A stretch of 64,000 nucleotides of DNA from Desulfosporosinus sp. Sb-LF (lineage in GTDB: Bacteria > Bacillota > Desulfitobacteriia > Desulfitobacteriales > Desulfitobacteriaceae), in contig NZ_SPQR01000001.1 in the NCBI RefSeq assembly GCF_004766055.1, positions 496,001 through 560,000 on the forward strand, in the 5' to 3' direction. The translations under genes and the position numbers were made by a program. The notes beneath the pieces are model-generated. The model saw only the letters and a program-made list of their open reading frames with translations. It had not been told where the DNA came from and did not search any database. Every line of letters starts with the position of its first letter. Positions within the stretch are counted from its first letter, which is position 1. This document shows, in pieces, positions 1 through 9,070 of this stretch.

Positions 1-1
1 C

Positions 2-217
2 CCTGGTCTCGTTCTAACCACTACGGCTCTGACTGAGAGCGGAAAAGACTACACCCGAGAAGAGATTAAGCGAGAACTTTCAGGTCATTTATGCCGTTGT
101 ACAGGGTATCAGGACATTCTAAAAGCAGCGGAAAAATCCTTGGAAGGGCATATTTGCACGTGCGTCGATAGCCCCCATTATAAGCAGCAACAAGCAGAGA
201 AAGTTGAGGAGCGATAA
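2..217 (+). CDS. [2Fe-2S] subunit of a xanthine dehydrogenase-type hydroxylase (C-terminal part)
   Basis: The reading frame is open from the window edge and ends one base before ygfK. The 71 visible residues contain HLCRCTGYQDI, the C-terminal Cys-x-Cys [2Fe-2S] signature of small iron-sulfur subunits of molybdenum hydroxylases (XdhC, CoxS, NdhS). A short tail with CTC follows. In the family this subunit passes electrons from the molybdenum centre to FAD. Its start and the first cluster motif lie outside the window. The tight spacing to ygfK implies co-transcription, so it may feed electrons to or from the YgfK flavoprotein. That pairing is inferred from position only. Confidence 0.85.
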   Translation, partial: PGLVLTTTALTESGKDYTREEIKRELSGHLCRCTGYQDILKAAEKSLEGHICTCVDSPHYKQQQAEKVEER

Positions 218-218
218 T

Positions 219-3200
219 ATGAGTGACAAGATGGAACTAATTCCTTTTAAGAAACTAATTCATTGGGTGATTTCTGAATACAAACAGAATAAAACTATTT
301 ACGGTATACCTGAAACAAAATTTTACCGTAAAGCGGATGACAAGCACATTCAACTTTTTGGGGAAGTTCTCGACACTCCAGTCGGGCCAGCGGCTGGCCC
401 ACATTCCCAACTAGCCCAAAATATTATTGCATCGTATTTAAGCGGAAGTCGTTTTTTTGAGCTGAAATCCGTTCAAATCATGGATGAGTTAGAAATTCCT
501 AAACCATGTATCCTTGCAGAAGATGAATGCTACAATACTGAGTGGTCCACGGAACTTCCAATTATGGGTGCGTTTGACGAGTATGTGAAGGCATGGTTTG
601 TCCTTCATGTACTTCAGAAAGAGCTGTTTAAGCAAAGCGACCGTCGCTTTATGTTCAATATGAGTGTGGGATATGATCTCAAGGGGATTCAATCACCCAA
701 AGTGGATCAATTCGTTGAAGGACTGAAAGATGCGTCTAAGACTGATATTTTCAAAGAATGCCAAGCGGCTTTACTCGAGGAACTAGGGAACTTTGAGACG
801 GTGGATCGCGAATTTGTAGAGGGTATTTCACCTAATATTTGTTCGTCTATTACCTTATCGACCATGCACGGCTGCCCACCTGCAGAGATTGAAGCTATTA
901 TCAAATACCTACTCAGCGAAAAGAAATTGCACACGTTTGTAAAGATGAATCCGACGCTACTGGGGTATCAGTATGTGCGAGATACCTTTGATAAGATGGG
1001 CTACAACTATATTGAACTGAAAGAAGAGTCCTTTACTCATGACCTTCAGTTTGATGACGGTGTTGCTATGTTAAGACGACTTAAAGCCTTTGCTCTGGAC
1101 CATAAGAAGGACTTCGGTGTTAAGATGTCCAACACATTGCCGGTTAGAATTGGTAAATCCGAACTGCCGGGCGAAGAGATGTACATGTCTGGACGAGCGC
1201 TCTATCCTTTGACGATAAATTTGGCGTTGAAATTGGCGTCTGAGTTCGATGGTGATCTAAAGATTTCCTATTCGGGCGGTGCCGATGCCTTCAATATTGA
1301 GCGGATTTTTGCAACAGGAATCCGACCGATTACCGTGGCTACAACCCTTCTAAAGCCGGGTGGGTACCAACGCTTTAAGCAACTTGCGGAAATTTTGGAT
1401 TCTCAGCTAGATAATATGGAGTCGAGCAAATTAGATGTGGAAAAGTTAAAGAGTCTCGCTGAAAGTGCGTTTGATGATGCCAATCATTTGAAAGAGAAGA
1501 GAGATATCATAAATCGCAAAACGGAACTAAAGCTACCTATCACAGATTGCTTCATCGCGCCTTGTGCTGTAGGCTGCCCGATTGAACAGGACATTCCTGA
1601 ATATATCCGCTTGGTGGGTGAAAAGCGTTATGAGGAAGCGTTTGATGTCGTAGTCTCCAAAAATCCGTTACCTTTCATTACTGGGACGATCTGTACTCAT
1701 AATTGTATGACGAAGTGTACTCGTCTGGACTATGATGAATCTGTGCATATCCGTGGGCAAAAATTGGTCGCCGCTCAAAACGGGTATGAGGGATATATGA
1801 AGAAGATTTCTACACCTAGTTCCAAATCATCTGCTAAAGTTGGAATTATTGGAGCAGGGCCTTCTGGTCTTGCAGCGGCATATTTCTTGGCTAAAGCGGG
1901 TTTGGATGTCACCGTTTTTGATAAACGTGAAAAGGCTGGCGGTACGGTCGAATACGTGATTCCGGATTTTAGGATCTCTAGAGAAGCCATCAATAAAGAT
2001 ATTGAACTTATCAGGAAAATGGGTGTGAAGTTCGAGTTCGGAATTAATCCTAATTTTTCCGTGACTGACTACAAAGCCAAAGGATTTAACTACGTCTACC
2101 TTGCGATTGGGGCAGGCAAAACGAATGCTCTCGATATAAAAGGGGATACCGAAAAGGTTATGGGAGCCATTCCGTTCTTAGAAACATATAACACGAACAG
2201 GGATTCCTTAAAGCTCGGGAAGAATGTAGCAGTAGTCGGAGGCGGTAATTCGGCCATGGATGCGGCGCGAGCTGCCTTACGTGTTAAAGGCGTAGAGAAT
2301 GTCTACATCATCTATCGTCGAACGAAAGAGTACATGCCAGCAGATAAAGAGGAATTACATTTTGCGACTGAGGATGGGGTTATTTTCAAAGAGCTTCTTG
2401 CTCCAATCTCTTTAACAGAGGGAGTGTTGAAGTGTCAGACGATGGAACTGGGACAACCGGATGCTTCTGGACGCAGGAGCCCGAAGGCCAAAGAAGGAGC
2501 CTTTGAAGAGTTAACGATCGACACCGTTTTAGCGGCGATTGGGGAACTGGTTGATTATGATCTTCTGAAGGATAATGGAATCAAACTTGAGGGTAAGGGT
2601 AAAATCATTGTCAATGACAAGACACTCGAGACCAGTGTCGAGAATGTCTTTGTTGGTGGGGATGCCTTAGCGGGGCCGTGGACTGTGGTCGGAGCTATTA
2701 AGCATGGTACGCAAGTTGCCAAGGCAATTCTAGCGAAAGAAGCGTTTGAATTAAATCAAGAGTTTGCTTCACGAATCTCGTTTGAGAAGGAAAAGCAGTT
2801 ATTGGAAATTACTGAGAAAAAAGCAGTTATGAAGGCAGTTTGCGATAACGAAGAAGAAGCAGGCCGATGTTTAGAATGTAATAAAGTATGTGATATTTGT
2901 GCGGAGGTTTGCCCGAATCGTGCAAACCTGATGATTCCTGTTAAAGGACCTGGCTTGACTAATCAAAATCAGATCCTTCATGTCGACGGAATGTGTAATG
3001 AATGCGGTAACTGCGCGACCTTCTGTCCGTATTCAAGTGAGCCATACAAAGCTAAATTAACACTATTCTGGAGTGAAAAGGAATTCCAAGAAAGCGCCAA
3101 TTCTGGTTTCGTACTCCTGAGTGATGGAGCAGAGCCGGAATTCAAACTTCGCCTTAATGAGGAAATTACTAATATTAAATTTAATGAATCTGGTAAACCG

Positions 3201-3272
3201 AACGTGTCCATCGATGACTCTATTGCGGCCATTATCTGGACTTCCTTCGATCAGCATCGTTATATTTTCTAA
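219..3272 (+). CDS. ygfK: YgfK-type FAD/NAD(P) iron-sulfur oxidoreductase of the urate-degradation cluster
   Basis: This 1017-aa protein starts at ATG 219, with GAGGAG 7 nt upstream; an in-frame codon at 204 has no ribosome site. Residues about 1-430 form a dihydroorotate dehydrogenase-like barrel. Cysteines from about residue 444 (CFIAPCAVGC) and 492 (CTHNCMTKC) form the GltD-type Fe-S entry. A dinucleotide fold GIIGAGPSGLAAA lies near 541 and a second, VVGGGNSAMDAA, near 670. The C-terminus has ferredoxin motifs CLECNKVCDICAEVC and CNECGNCATFC (about 884-937). The family is often annotated as putative selenate reductase, but its genomic association is with anaerobic urate breakdown, where a reductive ring step is expected. 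The exact substrate is inferred, not shown. Confidence 0.93.
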   Translation: MSDKMELIPFKKLIHWVISEYKQNKTIYGIPETKFYRKADDKHIQLFGEVLDTPVGPAAGPHSQLAQNIIASYLSGSRFFELKSVQIMDELEIPKPCILAEDECYNTEWSTELPIMGAFDEYVKAWFVLHVLQKELFKQSDRRFMFNMSVGYDLKGIQSPKVDQFVEGLKDASKTDIFKECQAALLEELGNFETVDREFVEGISPNICSSITLSTMHGCPPAEIEAIIKYLLSEKKLHTFVKMNPTLLGYQYVRDTFDKMGYNYIELKEESFTHDLQFDDGVAMLRRLKAFALDHKKDFGVKMSNTLPVRIGKSELPGEEMYMSGRALYPLTINLALKLASEFDGDLKISYSGGADAFNIERIFATGIRPITVATTLLKPGGYQRFKQLAEILDSQLDNMESSKLDVEKLKSLAESAFDDANHLKEKRDIINRKTELKLPITDCFIAPCAVGCPIEQDIPEYIRLVGEKRYEEAFDVVVSKNPLPFITGTICTHNCMTKCTRLDYDESVHIRGQKLVAAQNGYEGYMKKISTPSSKSSAKVGIIGAGPSGLAAAYFLAKAGLDVTVFDKREKAGGTVEYVIPDFRISREAINKDIELIRKMGVKFEFGINPNFSVTDYKAKGFNYVYLAIGAGKTNALDIKGDTEKVMGAIPFLETYNTNRDSLKLGKNVAVVGGGNSAMDAARAALRVKGVENVYIIYRRTKEYMPADKEELHFATEDGVIFKELLAPISLTEGVLKCQTMELGQPDASGRRSPKAKEGAFEELTIDTVLAAIGELVDYDLLKDNGIKLEGKGKIIVNDKTLETSVENVFVGGDALAGPWTVVGAIKHGTQVAKAILAKEAFELNQEFASRISFEKEKQLLEITEKKAVMKAVCDNEEEAGRCLECNKVCDICAEVCPNRANLMIPVKGPGLTNQNQILHVDGMCNECGNCATFCPYSSEPYKAKLTLFWSEKEFQESANSGFVLLSDGAEPEFKLRLNEEITNIKFNESGKPNVSIDDSIAAIIWTSFDQHRYIF

Positions 3273-3305
3273 GCTTAGATTTAAGAAGTTTTCTTAGTTT
3301 ATGAA

Positions 3306-3329
3306 GGGGTTAAGGTCCGCCTTGGCCCC
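3306..3329 (+). terminator. Weak hairpin after ygfK
   Basis: GGGGTTAAGG pairs with CCTTGGCCCC around a four-base loop, with G-U pairs in the middle. Only a short T-rich stretch follows, so termination may be partial. Confidence 0.4.
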
Positions 3330-3453
3330 TTGCTCCTTATCAATTTAGTAATATACTTATCATAGTGAGAAGAATATTGTGCGAGCTTCTTGTGAAATTA
3401 GTGCTATATGCTTGCGTTTATTGAGAGATTCTTCAGAAATCCAAATCTGAGTT

Positions 3454-3466
3454 TATCATTTTGAGA
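3454..3466. promoter_or_regulatory. Candidate YgeV operator upstream of the NCS2 permease
   Basis: The sequence TATCA-TTT-TGAGA has the same half-sites and 3-bp spacer as two sites upstream of ygeY. It lies about 70 bp before the -24 element, a normal place for a bacterial enhancer-binding-protein site. Assignment to YgeV is inference. Confidence 0.5.
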
Positions 3467-3530
3467 TAAAGACTTATGATAGTGTCGGCACAAAGTCCTG
3501 TCTTGACTCGTTTGTAGTATTTTGTCTAAT

Positions 3531-3547
3531 TGGCACGAAACTTGCAT
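3531..3547 (+). promoter_or_regulatory. Sigma-54 promoter of the NCS2 permease
   Basis: TGGCAC, five bases (GAAAC), then TTGCAT exactly matches the -24/-12 sigma-54 consensus. Transcription should start near 3556-3560, leaving a leader of about 125 nt. The activator is probably YgeV, encoded at 19.2 kb. Confidence 0.9.
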
Positions 3548-3682
3548 CGTTTACTGAATGGAAGCGTTAAATTGCTTCCTGACCTTGAAGTAGTGGCGGG
3601 ACTTTATTCAAGGACGATGAAAAGACGGAGGTGACTGAGACTTATAGAGTTAACCCGCATTGGAAATAGAGGAGGAAAGTAA

Positions 3683-5035
3683 ATGGCTAACACGAAAGGT
3701 TCAGTCGCCCCTGTCGATGAGATGATGCCCGCTGGAAAACTATTCATTTATGGGCTTCAACATGTACTGGCGATGTACGCTGGAGCGGTTGCGGTGCCCT
3801 TGATTATTGCTGCAGCAGCTGGTCTCTCGAAATCACAAACGGCTTTTCTAATTAATGCTGACTTATTTACCTGTGGTCTGGCTACACTACTCCAAACATT
3901 AGGTATCTGGAAAATAGGAATCAAAATTCCCGTCATTCAAGGGGTCACCTTTGCTGCGGTAACACCGATGATCATGATTGCTAAAACGGGTGGCATGCCC
4001 ACAGTCTTTGGGTCTGTTATTGTAGCGGGACTCGTGACGTTCCTATTGGCTCCTTTCTTTAGCAAACTGATCCGCTTTTTCCCACCCATTGTTACAGGGA
4101 GTGTTATTACAGTCATCGGTATTTCTCTCTTGCCGGTAGGGATAGCCTGGGCTGCGGGAGGAACGGGGAATAAGAATTATGGTTCCTTAACCTTCCTAGG
4201 TGTTGCCGGTGTTGTACTTTTAACGATTCTCTTGATCAATAAACTATTCACGGGCTTTCTCGCCCATATTTCTGTTTTGATAGGTTTATGTGTCGGTCTT
4301 ATAATTGCTATTCCCTTAGGACTTGTAAACTTTTCGGGAGTTTCGTCAGCTGCTTGGATCGGTATTGACACTCCATTTGCCTATGGTATGCCCATATTCG
4401 ATGTCGGCGCGATCGTCGCCATGATTATTGTTATGTTGGTGGTTATGGTTGAGTCCACTGGTGATTTCCTGGCTATTGGTGAGATGGTAGGGAAAAAGAT
4501 CGGCGAGAAAGAACTCACTGCGGGACTACGTGCAGATGGCATAGCTACGACACTGGGTGGCATTTTCAATGCTTTCCCCTACACTGCATTTGCACAGAAT
4601 GTCGGCTTGGTGGGTTTGACGGGTGTCAAGAGTCGTTTCGTCGTTGCAACCTCAGGGGTGATCTTAGTTGTGATGGGTCTTTTCCCTAAATTAGCCACAA
4701 TTATTGCCTCACTGCCGAATGCGGTGCTCGGTGGTGCAGGGATCGCCATGTTTGGAATTGTTGCTGCAAGTGGAATTAAGACGCTTGCTAAAGTGGACTT
4801 CGAGAAAAATGCTAACAATATTTTCATTGTTGCTATTAGTATCGGGATGGGTGTAATTCCAGTGGTGGATCCGAAGTTTTTCCAACTCTTTCCTAACTGG
4901 AGCCAGACAATACTACACAGTGGAATTACCTTAGGTTCACTAACGGCTATTATCCTCAATGCTTTCTTTAATGGGAGCAAAGGCGGAGAGGACGTTAAAA
5001 AAGAACTTGCAGCAAATGCAGGAATTAGAGAATAA
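3683..5035 (+). CDS. NCS2 family xanthine/urate-type permease
   Basis: This is a 450-aa multi-pass membrane protein of the nucleobase-ascorbate transporter (NCS2, COG2233) family. The NAT signature is intact as QNVGLVGLTGVKSR from about residue 305, and the family's first helix motif (LQHVLAMYAGAV) is near residue 26. The Q-N-x-G-L-x-x-L-T-G form is typical of xanthine and urate carriers such as PbuX, XanQ and UacT rather than uracil carriers. It has a strong GAGGAGG ribosome site and its own sigma-54 promoter. Import of urate or xanthine by proton symport fits the surrounding catabolic genes. The precise substrate cannot be read from sequence. Confidence 0.9.
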   Translation: MANTKGSVAPVDEMMPAGKLFIYGLQHVLAMYAGAVAVPLIIAAAAGLSKSQTAFLINADLFTCGLATLLQTLGIWKIGIKIPVIQGVTFAAVTPMIMIAKTGGMPTVFGSVIVAGLVTFLLAPFFSKLIRFFPPIVTGSVITVIGISLLPVGIAWAAGGTGNKNYGSLTFLGVAGVVLLTILLINKLFTGFLAHISVLIGLCVGLIIAIPLGLVNFSGVSSAAWIGIDTPFAYGMPIFDVGAIVAMIIVMLVVMVESTGDFLAIGEMVGKKIGEKELTAGLRADGIATTLGGIFNAFPYTAFAQNVGLVGLTGVKSRFVVATSGVILVVMGLFPKLATIIASLPNAVLGGAGIAMFGIVAASGIKTLAKVDFEKNANNIFIVAISIGMGVIPVVDPKFFQLFPNWSQTILHSGITLGSLTAIILNAFFNGSKGGEDVKKELAANAGIRE

Positions 5036-5042
5036 TTTTTAT

Positions 5043-5073
5043 GGTGGGAAAGTGAGTCCTTTCCCACCTTTTC
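5043..5073 (+). terminator. Rho-independent terminator after the permease
   Basis: GGTGGGAAAG and CTTTCCCACC form a perfect 10-bp stem with a six-base loop, followed by a short T run. The PreA-like gene downstream may depend on read-through or its own promoter. Confidence 0.75.
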
Positions 5074-5121
5074 CACCTTTATAACTTAAGACAAATCCGG
5101 TGACGCGAAGGGGTTATGGAA

Positions 5122-6306
5122 ATGCCAGTCGATTTATCGGTAGATTTTTGCGGACTTAGACTAGAAAACCCTTTTATCTTGGCTCCCTCGCCTAGTACAG
5201 ATCATCTCGATCTCTTAATACAGGCTTTCGAAGCCGGTTGGGCTGGGGCTGTGTTGAAGACGGTCGCAGTAGGTTCCAATATAGTGAGTCGTGTTTTTCC
5301 TTTGGTCATGAGTATTGAACATGAGGCTGGTTTTTTAGGCCTGCAGAACATAGATCTCGTTTCTGAACATTCGGTAGAGCACATAGAACAAAACGTGAGA
5401 AGTTTAAAAAAACGTTTTCCAACTAAAATAGTAATCCCCAGTATCATGGCTAGCACCAAGGAAGATTGGCAATCCCTGGCCAAAAGGTTTGCCGATGCGG
5501 GAGCAGACATTATAGAGTGTAGTATTTGGTGTCCGCATGGAGCGGAATGGGGTTTATGTACTAGGGTTCAAGAGCCCGTTGGTACAGAGCAAATCGCTCG
5601 TTGGGTGAAGGAAGCTGTCGGAGACGTTCCCGTTGTCATCAAATTATCAGCACAGGATTCCGACATCATTGCCACAGCCGAAGCCGTACAACGTAGTGGA
5701 GCTGATGGAGTGTGTGCTATAAATACCATAAAAAGTATAACTGGCGTTAACCTAGATACCTTGATTCCTTACCCCAATGTAGCCGGGCTTTCAACCTACG
5801 GAGGCCTTTCTGGGCCAGCTATAAAACCAATTGCTTTGCGTTGTACTGCGGAGATCGCGCAAAAAGTGGATCTGGATATCGCGGGAAGCGGTGGGATTAC
5901 CACTTGGCAAGATAGTGCTGAATTCCTTCTTCTTGGAGCGAGCACCTTACAAGTTTGCACTGCGGTCTTGCGTTTCGGTATAGGAATCATTGGAGAGTTT
6001 ATACTAGGATTGGACGGCTGGATGGAGGAAAAAGGTTTCCAGAGTATGACGGATGTTATAGGACGTTCATTACCTTACTTAGTTGAACATTCTCAGCTTC
6101 CAAGGGGTATTCAAGTTGTTTCACATATTCGGACAGAAGACTGCGATGGCTGTGGTAGTTGTTATACCGCGTGTAGAACAGGTGGGCATGAAGCAATTGC
6201 TTTAGTCGAAGGACTTCCACAGGTTATCAGGAGTGAATGTATAGGGTGCGGTCTTTGTCGGGCGATGTGTTCCGCAAAGGCCATAACTTTAATTCGACCC
6301 GTTTGA
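5122..6306 (+). CDS. PreA-like dihydropyrimidine dehydrogenase (FMN and 2x[4Fe-4S] subunit)
   Basis: This 394-aa protein is an N-terminal dihydroorotate dehydrogenase-like FMN barrel followed by a ferredoxin tail. The active-site loop has CPHGAEWG, aligned with the catalytic-Cys loop of PreA/DPYD. The tail carries CDGCGSCYTAC and CIGCGLCRAMC, two [4Fe-4S] sites. ATG 5122 is preferred over ATG 5116 because AAGGGG lies 8 nt before the former and only 2 before the latter. PreA normally reduces or oxidises the pyrimidine 5,6 bond with partner PreT, and no PreT gene is here. YgfK, which has a similar GltD-type module, is a possible partner. Action on a purine-derived ring is inference from context. 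Confidence 0.85.
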   Translation: MPVDLSVDFCGLRLENPFILAPSPSTDHLDLLIQAFEAGWAGAVLKTVAVGSNIVSRVFPLVMSIEHEAGFLGLQNIDLVSEHSVEHIEQNVRSLKKRFPTKIVIPSIMASTKEDWQSLAKRFADAGADIIECSIWCPHGAEWGLCTRVQEPVGTEQIARWVKEAVGDVPVVIKLSAQDSDIIATAEAVQRSGADGVCAINTIKSITGVNLDTLIPYPNVAGLSTYGGLSGPAIKPIALRCTAEIAQKVDLDIAGSGGITTWQDSAEFLLLGASTLQVCTAVLRFGIGIIGEFILGLDGWMEEKGFQSMTDVIGRSLPYLVEHSQLPRGIQVVSHIRTEDCDGCGSCYTACRTGGHEAIALVEGLPQVIRSECIGCGLCRAMCSAKAITLIRPV

Positions 6307-6367
6307 GACATAAGGCGTAGCGTACAAAGTATTCTAGGAAAATTAATTACTAGAGAGGATGAATTCA

Positions 6368-7696
6368 ATGCTACTAATTGGTAATGGTACAGTTTTAACC
6401 CTCGGCAAACGTAATCAAGTGATTCCAAATGGCGCCGTTCTAATTCAAGAAAGTAAGGTGCAAGAAATCGGATCAACGCAAGATCTAAAAACACGCTTTC
6501 CTGACGCGAGGTTTATCGATGCTCATGGTAAGCTGATTATGCCGGGGATGATCAATACCCACATGCATCTCTACAGCACCTTTGCTCGGGGAATGGATTC
6601 CAAAAGTAAATCACCCGAAAACTTTCGCGATATATTAGAAGGACTTTGGTGGAAACTTGATAAATTGCTTTCGCTCGAGGATGTTTATTATAGCGCACTG
6701 ACTCCTTTGATTGAGTGCATCAAAACAGGTACAACGACGATTATTGATCATCATGCTAGCCCTATGGCTATCACGGGAAGCTTGTCCACCCTTGCCAAGG
6801 CGGCTAAAGAAATGGGAATTCGTGCAGCTTTTTGTTATGAGGTTTCTGATCGAGATGGGGATCAAATAGCACAAGAAGGCATTAAGGAAAATGCTGACTT
6901 CATTGCGGCTTGTCAGGCTCAGCCGGATTCCATGGTTGCTGGGATGTTTGGGCTCCATGCTTCGTTAACGTTATCAGATCAAACCTTGGCTGCGAGTAGT
7001 GAATCAGCCAAACGGCTCGGAGCAGGTTTTCATGTTCATGTTGCCGAAGGGATTGAAGATGTGGAAGACTGTCTCGCGAAACACGGAATGCGTGTGGTGG
7101 AACGTTTGAATAAATTTGGCGTCCTGGGACCCAAGAGCATCGCAGCGCACTGCGTGCATATTAATGATCATGAAATTGGACTGCTTAAGGCTTCAAAAAC
7201 TCAAGTTGTGCATAACCCTGAATCAAATATGGGCAACGCTGTAGGAGTCACTCCAGTTCTTAAAATGCTAAGCGAAGGGGTCTTAGTGGGACTGGGAACG
7301 GATGGGTATACCTGCGATATGTTCGAAAGTGCTAAAGTGGAAAATGTACTCCAAAAACATGCGGCAGCCAATCCTAGTGTGGCTTGGGCTGAAGTTCCGC
7401 AAATGCTTTATGCAAATAACCCGCAGATCGCTTCAGGCCTTTTCGGCGGGACGTTCGGCGAATTGAGTGAAGGAGCATGGGCGGATGTCATCGTGGTTGA
7501 TTATGTGCCGCCAACCCCCATGGATGCGAACAATTGGAGCGGACACCTTCTATTTGGCGTTTCGGGGCACTGTGTTGAAACGACGGTTATTAATGGGCGC
7601 GTGCGCATGCTCGACAGAAAACTCATAGATATTGACGAAGAAGCCATCTGTGCCCGTTCAAGGGAATTGGCGCAGGACATTTGGAAGAGAATTTGA
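6368..7696 (+). CDS. ssnA: Putative aminohydrolase SsnA (amidohydrolase superfamily)
   Basis: This 442-aa metal-dependent hydrolase belongs to the TrzN/AtzB/guanine deaminase group. Metal and catalytic positions are visible: NTHMHLYSTFARG (HxH), HVHVAEG, AAHCVHI and GLGTDGY (Asp). ATG 6368 is chosen because TAGAGAGG lies 9 nt upstream; ATG 6359 would sit directly on that site. SsnA is a constant member of the anaerobic urate gene set, where it is expected to hydrolyse a ring or amidine bond of a reduced urate intermediate. The protein ends 10 nt before the start of the next gene, so the two are translationally linked. Confidence 0.9.
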   Translation: MLLIGNGTVLTLGKRNQVIPNGAVLIQESKVQEIGSTQDLKTRFPDARFIDAHGKLIMPGMINTHMHLYSTFARGMDSKSKSPENFRDILEGLWWKLDKLLSLEDVYYSALTPLIECIKTGTTTIIDHHASPMAITGSLSTLAKAAKEMGIRAAFCYEVSDRDGDQIAQEGIKENADFIAACQAQPDSMVAGMFGLHASLTLSDQTLAASSESAKRLGAGFHVHVAEGIEDVEDCLAKHGMRVVERLNKFGVLGPKSIAAHCVHINDHEIGLLKASKTQVVHNPESNMGNAVGVTPVLKMLSEGVLVGLGTDGYTCDMFESAKVENVLQKHAAANPSVAWAEVPQMLYANNPQIASGLFGGTFGELSEGAWADVIVVDYVPPTPMDANNWSGHLLFGVSGHCVETTVINGRVRMLDRKLIDIDEEAICARSRELAQDIWKRI

Positions 7697-7706
7697 GGTG
7701 ATTGAG

Positions 7707-8948
7707 TTGAAAAACGTATTGGGATTACGCTGTGTTCAATGTGGCAAGGAACATCTTGCTGAGGCAGGGACGTATACTTGCCCGACTTGCGGCTCAAAGG
7801 GCGGGATCATGGATGTCGAATACGACTATAAAGAGATTAATCGACTGACCTCTCGTGAGCAAATAAGTCAATCAAAAGATAATTCCATCTTTCGCTATCT
7901 ACCTTTTCTGCCGATTCGTCCTGATTCTGCCCGCCCCCATCTGAGAGTGGGCTGGAGCCCTCTTTACAAACCTCAAGGGCTGGGCAAGAGTTTGGGAATG
8001 AGTAACCTTTATATCAAAGACGATGGACAGAATCCGACCGCTTCCTTGAAAGATCGGGCCTCGATTATTGCTGTCATTAAAGCAGTCGAGGAAAAGGCCC
8101 CGACGGTTGCCGCTTCTTCGACGGGTAATGCGGCCTCATCATTGGCCGGAAGCGCTGCTGCTATGGGAATAAAATCAGTTATCTTTGTCCCAAGTCGCGC
8201 ACCACAAGGAAAGATTGCCCAGTTGCTGGTCTTCGGCGCAACGGTGATCAGTGTTCAGGGGTCTTATGAAGATACCTTTAGACTTTCTGCAGAGGCGATT
8301 GATCGCTTCGGTTGGTATAATAGAAATGCAGCGATAAATCCTTACCTTGTTGAAGGTAAAAAGACGGTTGCGTTGGAAATCGCGGAGCAGTTAAATTGGG
8401 AAGTGCCTGACTGGGTGATCCTTTCCGTTGGGGACGGTTGCACCATAGCGGGGGTTTGGAAAGGTTTTAAGGATCTCTATCAAGCTGGGTGGATCGAACG
8501 CTTGCCTAAAATTGCGGGAGTTCAGTCAACAGGATGTTGTCCACTCGTCGATGCCTTCTTGGAAGATCGCCCTTGGCGTCCAAAGGAAGAGAACACAATC
8601 GCTGATAGTATTGCCGTCGGAGTGCCGCGCAACCCAGATAAGGCCTTAAACGCTGTTCGCGAATCGGGTGGTACAATGGTTGCTGTATCCGATGAGGCGA
8701 TCTTGGATGCGATGCGCGAGTTAGGTCGAACTAGTGGTATTTTCGGGGAACCAGCAGGTGTGACAGGAACAGCGGGGCTTAAAGTTTTGGTGGAAAAAGG
8801 AATTATAGGAACCGATGAAAAAGTGGTTTCTATTGTCACCGGTAATGGATTAAAGGATGTAAGCAATGCAATTAAGGCTGTGGGTGAGCCCATCAAAGTC
8901 GAGCCTTCATTGAAAGAACTGTTGGTGAAGTTGGATGGCAAGATCTAA
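7707..8948 (+). CDS. Threonine synthase-like fold-type-II PLP enzyme
   Basis: This 413-aa protein starts at TTG 7707, with GAGGTG 6 nt upstream inside the end of ssnA. It opens with a zinc-ribbon-like CVQCG...CPTCG pair (about residues 8-28). The PLP lysine lies in PTASLKDRAS, the SxKDR signature of threonine synthase and threonine dehydratase. A phosphate-cradle region SSTGNAASSLA and a C-terminal GNGLKD complete the fold. Threonine synthase itself is possible, but an isolated copy between ssnA and another PLP enzyme in a purine operon suggests a beta-replacement or elimination on a urate-derived amino acid such as 2,3-diaminopropionate. That role is inference. Confidence 0.82.
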   Translation: MKNVLGLRCVQCGKEHLAEAGTYTCPTCGSKGGIMDVEYDYKEINRLTSREQISQSKDNSIFRYLPFLPIRPDSARPHLRVGWSPLYKPQGLGKSLGMSNLYIKDDGQNPTASLKDRASIIAVIKAVEEKAPTVAASSTGNAASSLAGSAAAMGIKSVIFVPSRAPQGKIAQLLVFGATVISVQGSYEDTFRLSAEAIDRFGWYNRNAAINPYLVEGKKTVALEIAEQLNWEVPDWVILSVGDGCTIAGVWKGFKDLYQAGWIERLPKIAGVQSTGCCPLVDAFLEDRPWRPKEENTIADSIAVGVPRNPDKALNAVRESGGTMVAVSDEAILDAMRELGRTSGIFGEPAGVTGTAGLKVLVEKGIIGTDEKVVSIVTGNGLKDVSNAIKAVGEPIKVEPSLKELLVKLDGKI

Positions 8949-9070
8949 AGTATTTAGTGATGTATGGAATGTGATATTCTAACCTCGTACATCGAAGCCG
9001 TAGAAATCGGATGAGAATCAAGTTGCCTTGGGCAGCAGATAATCTAAAATTGATTGCGGGAGGTAGTAGA

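Larger units (their letters stand above)
3273..3682 (+). promoter_or_regulatory. Permease upstream region with structured leader
   Basis: This 410-bp gap holds a weak ygfK-end hairpin, a candidate operator at 3454-3466 and a sigma-54 promoter at 3531-3547, all listed separately. The predicted leader after the promoter can fold into two stem-loops: GGAAGC/GCTTCC near 3560-3580, and CCTTGAA/TTCAAGG spanning about 3583-3613. A good ribosome site (GAGGAGG) precedes the ATG. I do not recognise the leader as a known riboswitch class. Confidence 0.5.

Noticed and set aside
9011-9070. Upstream extension of the TrpB-like enzyme
   Set aside because: The extension lacks a ribosome site, while ATG 9071 has GGGAGG at ideal distance.
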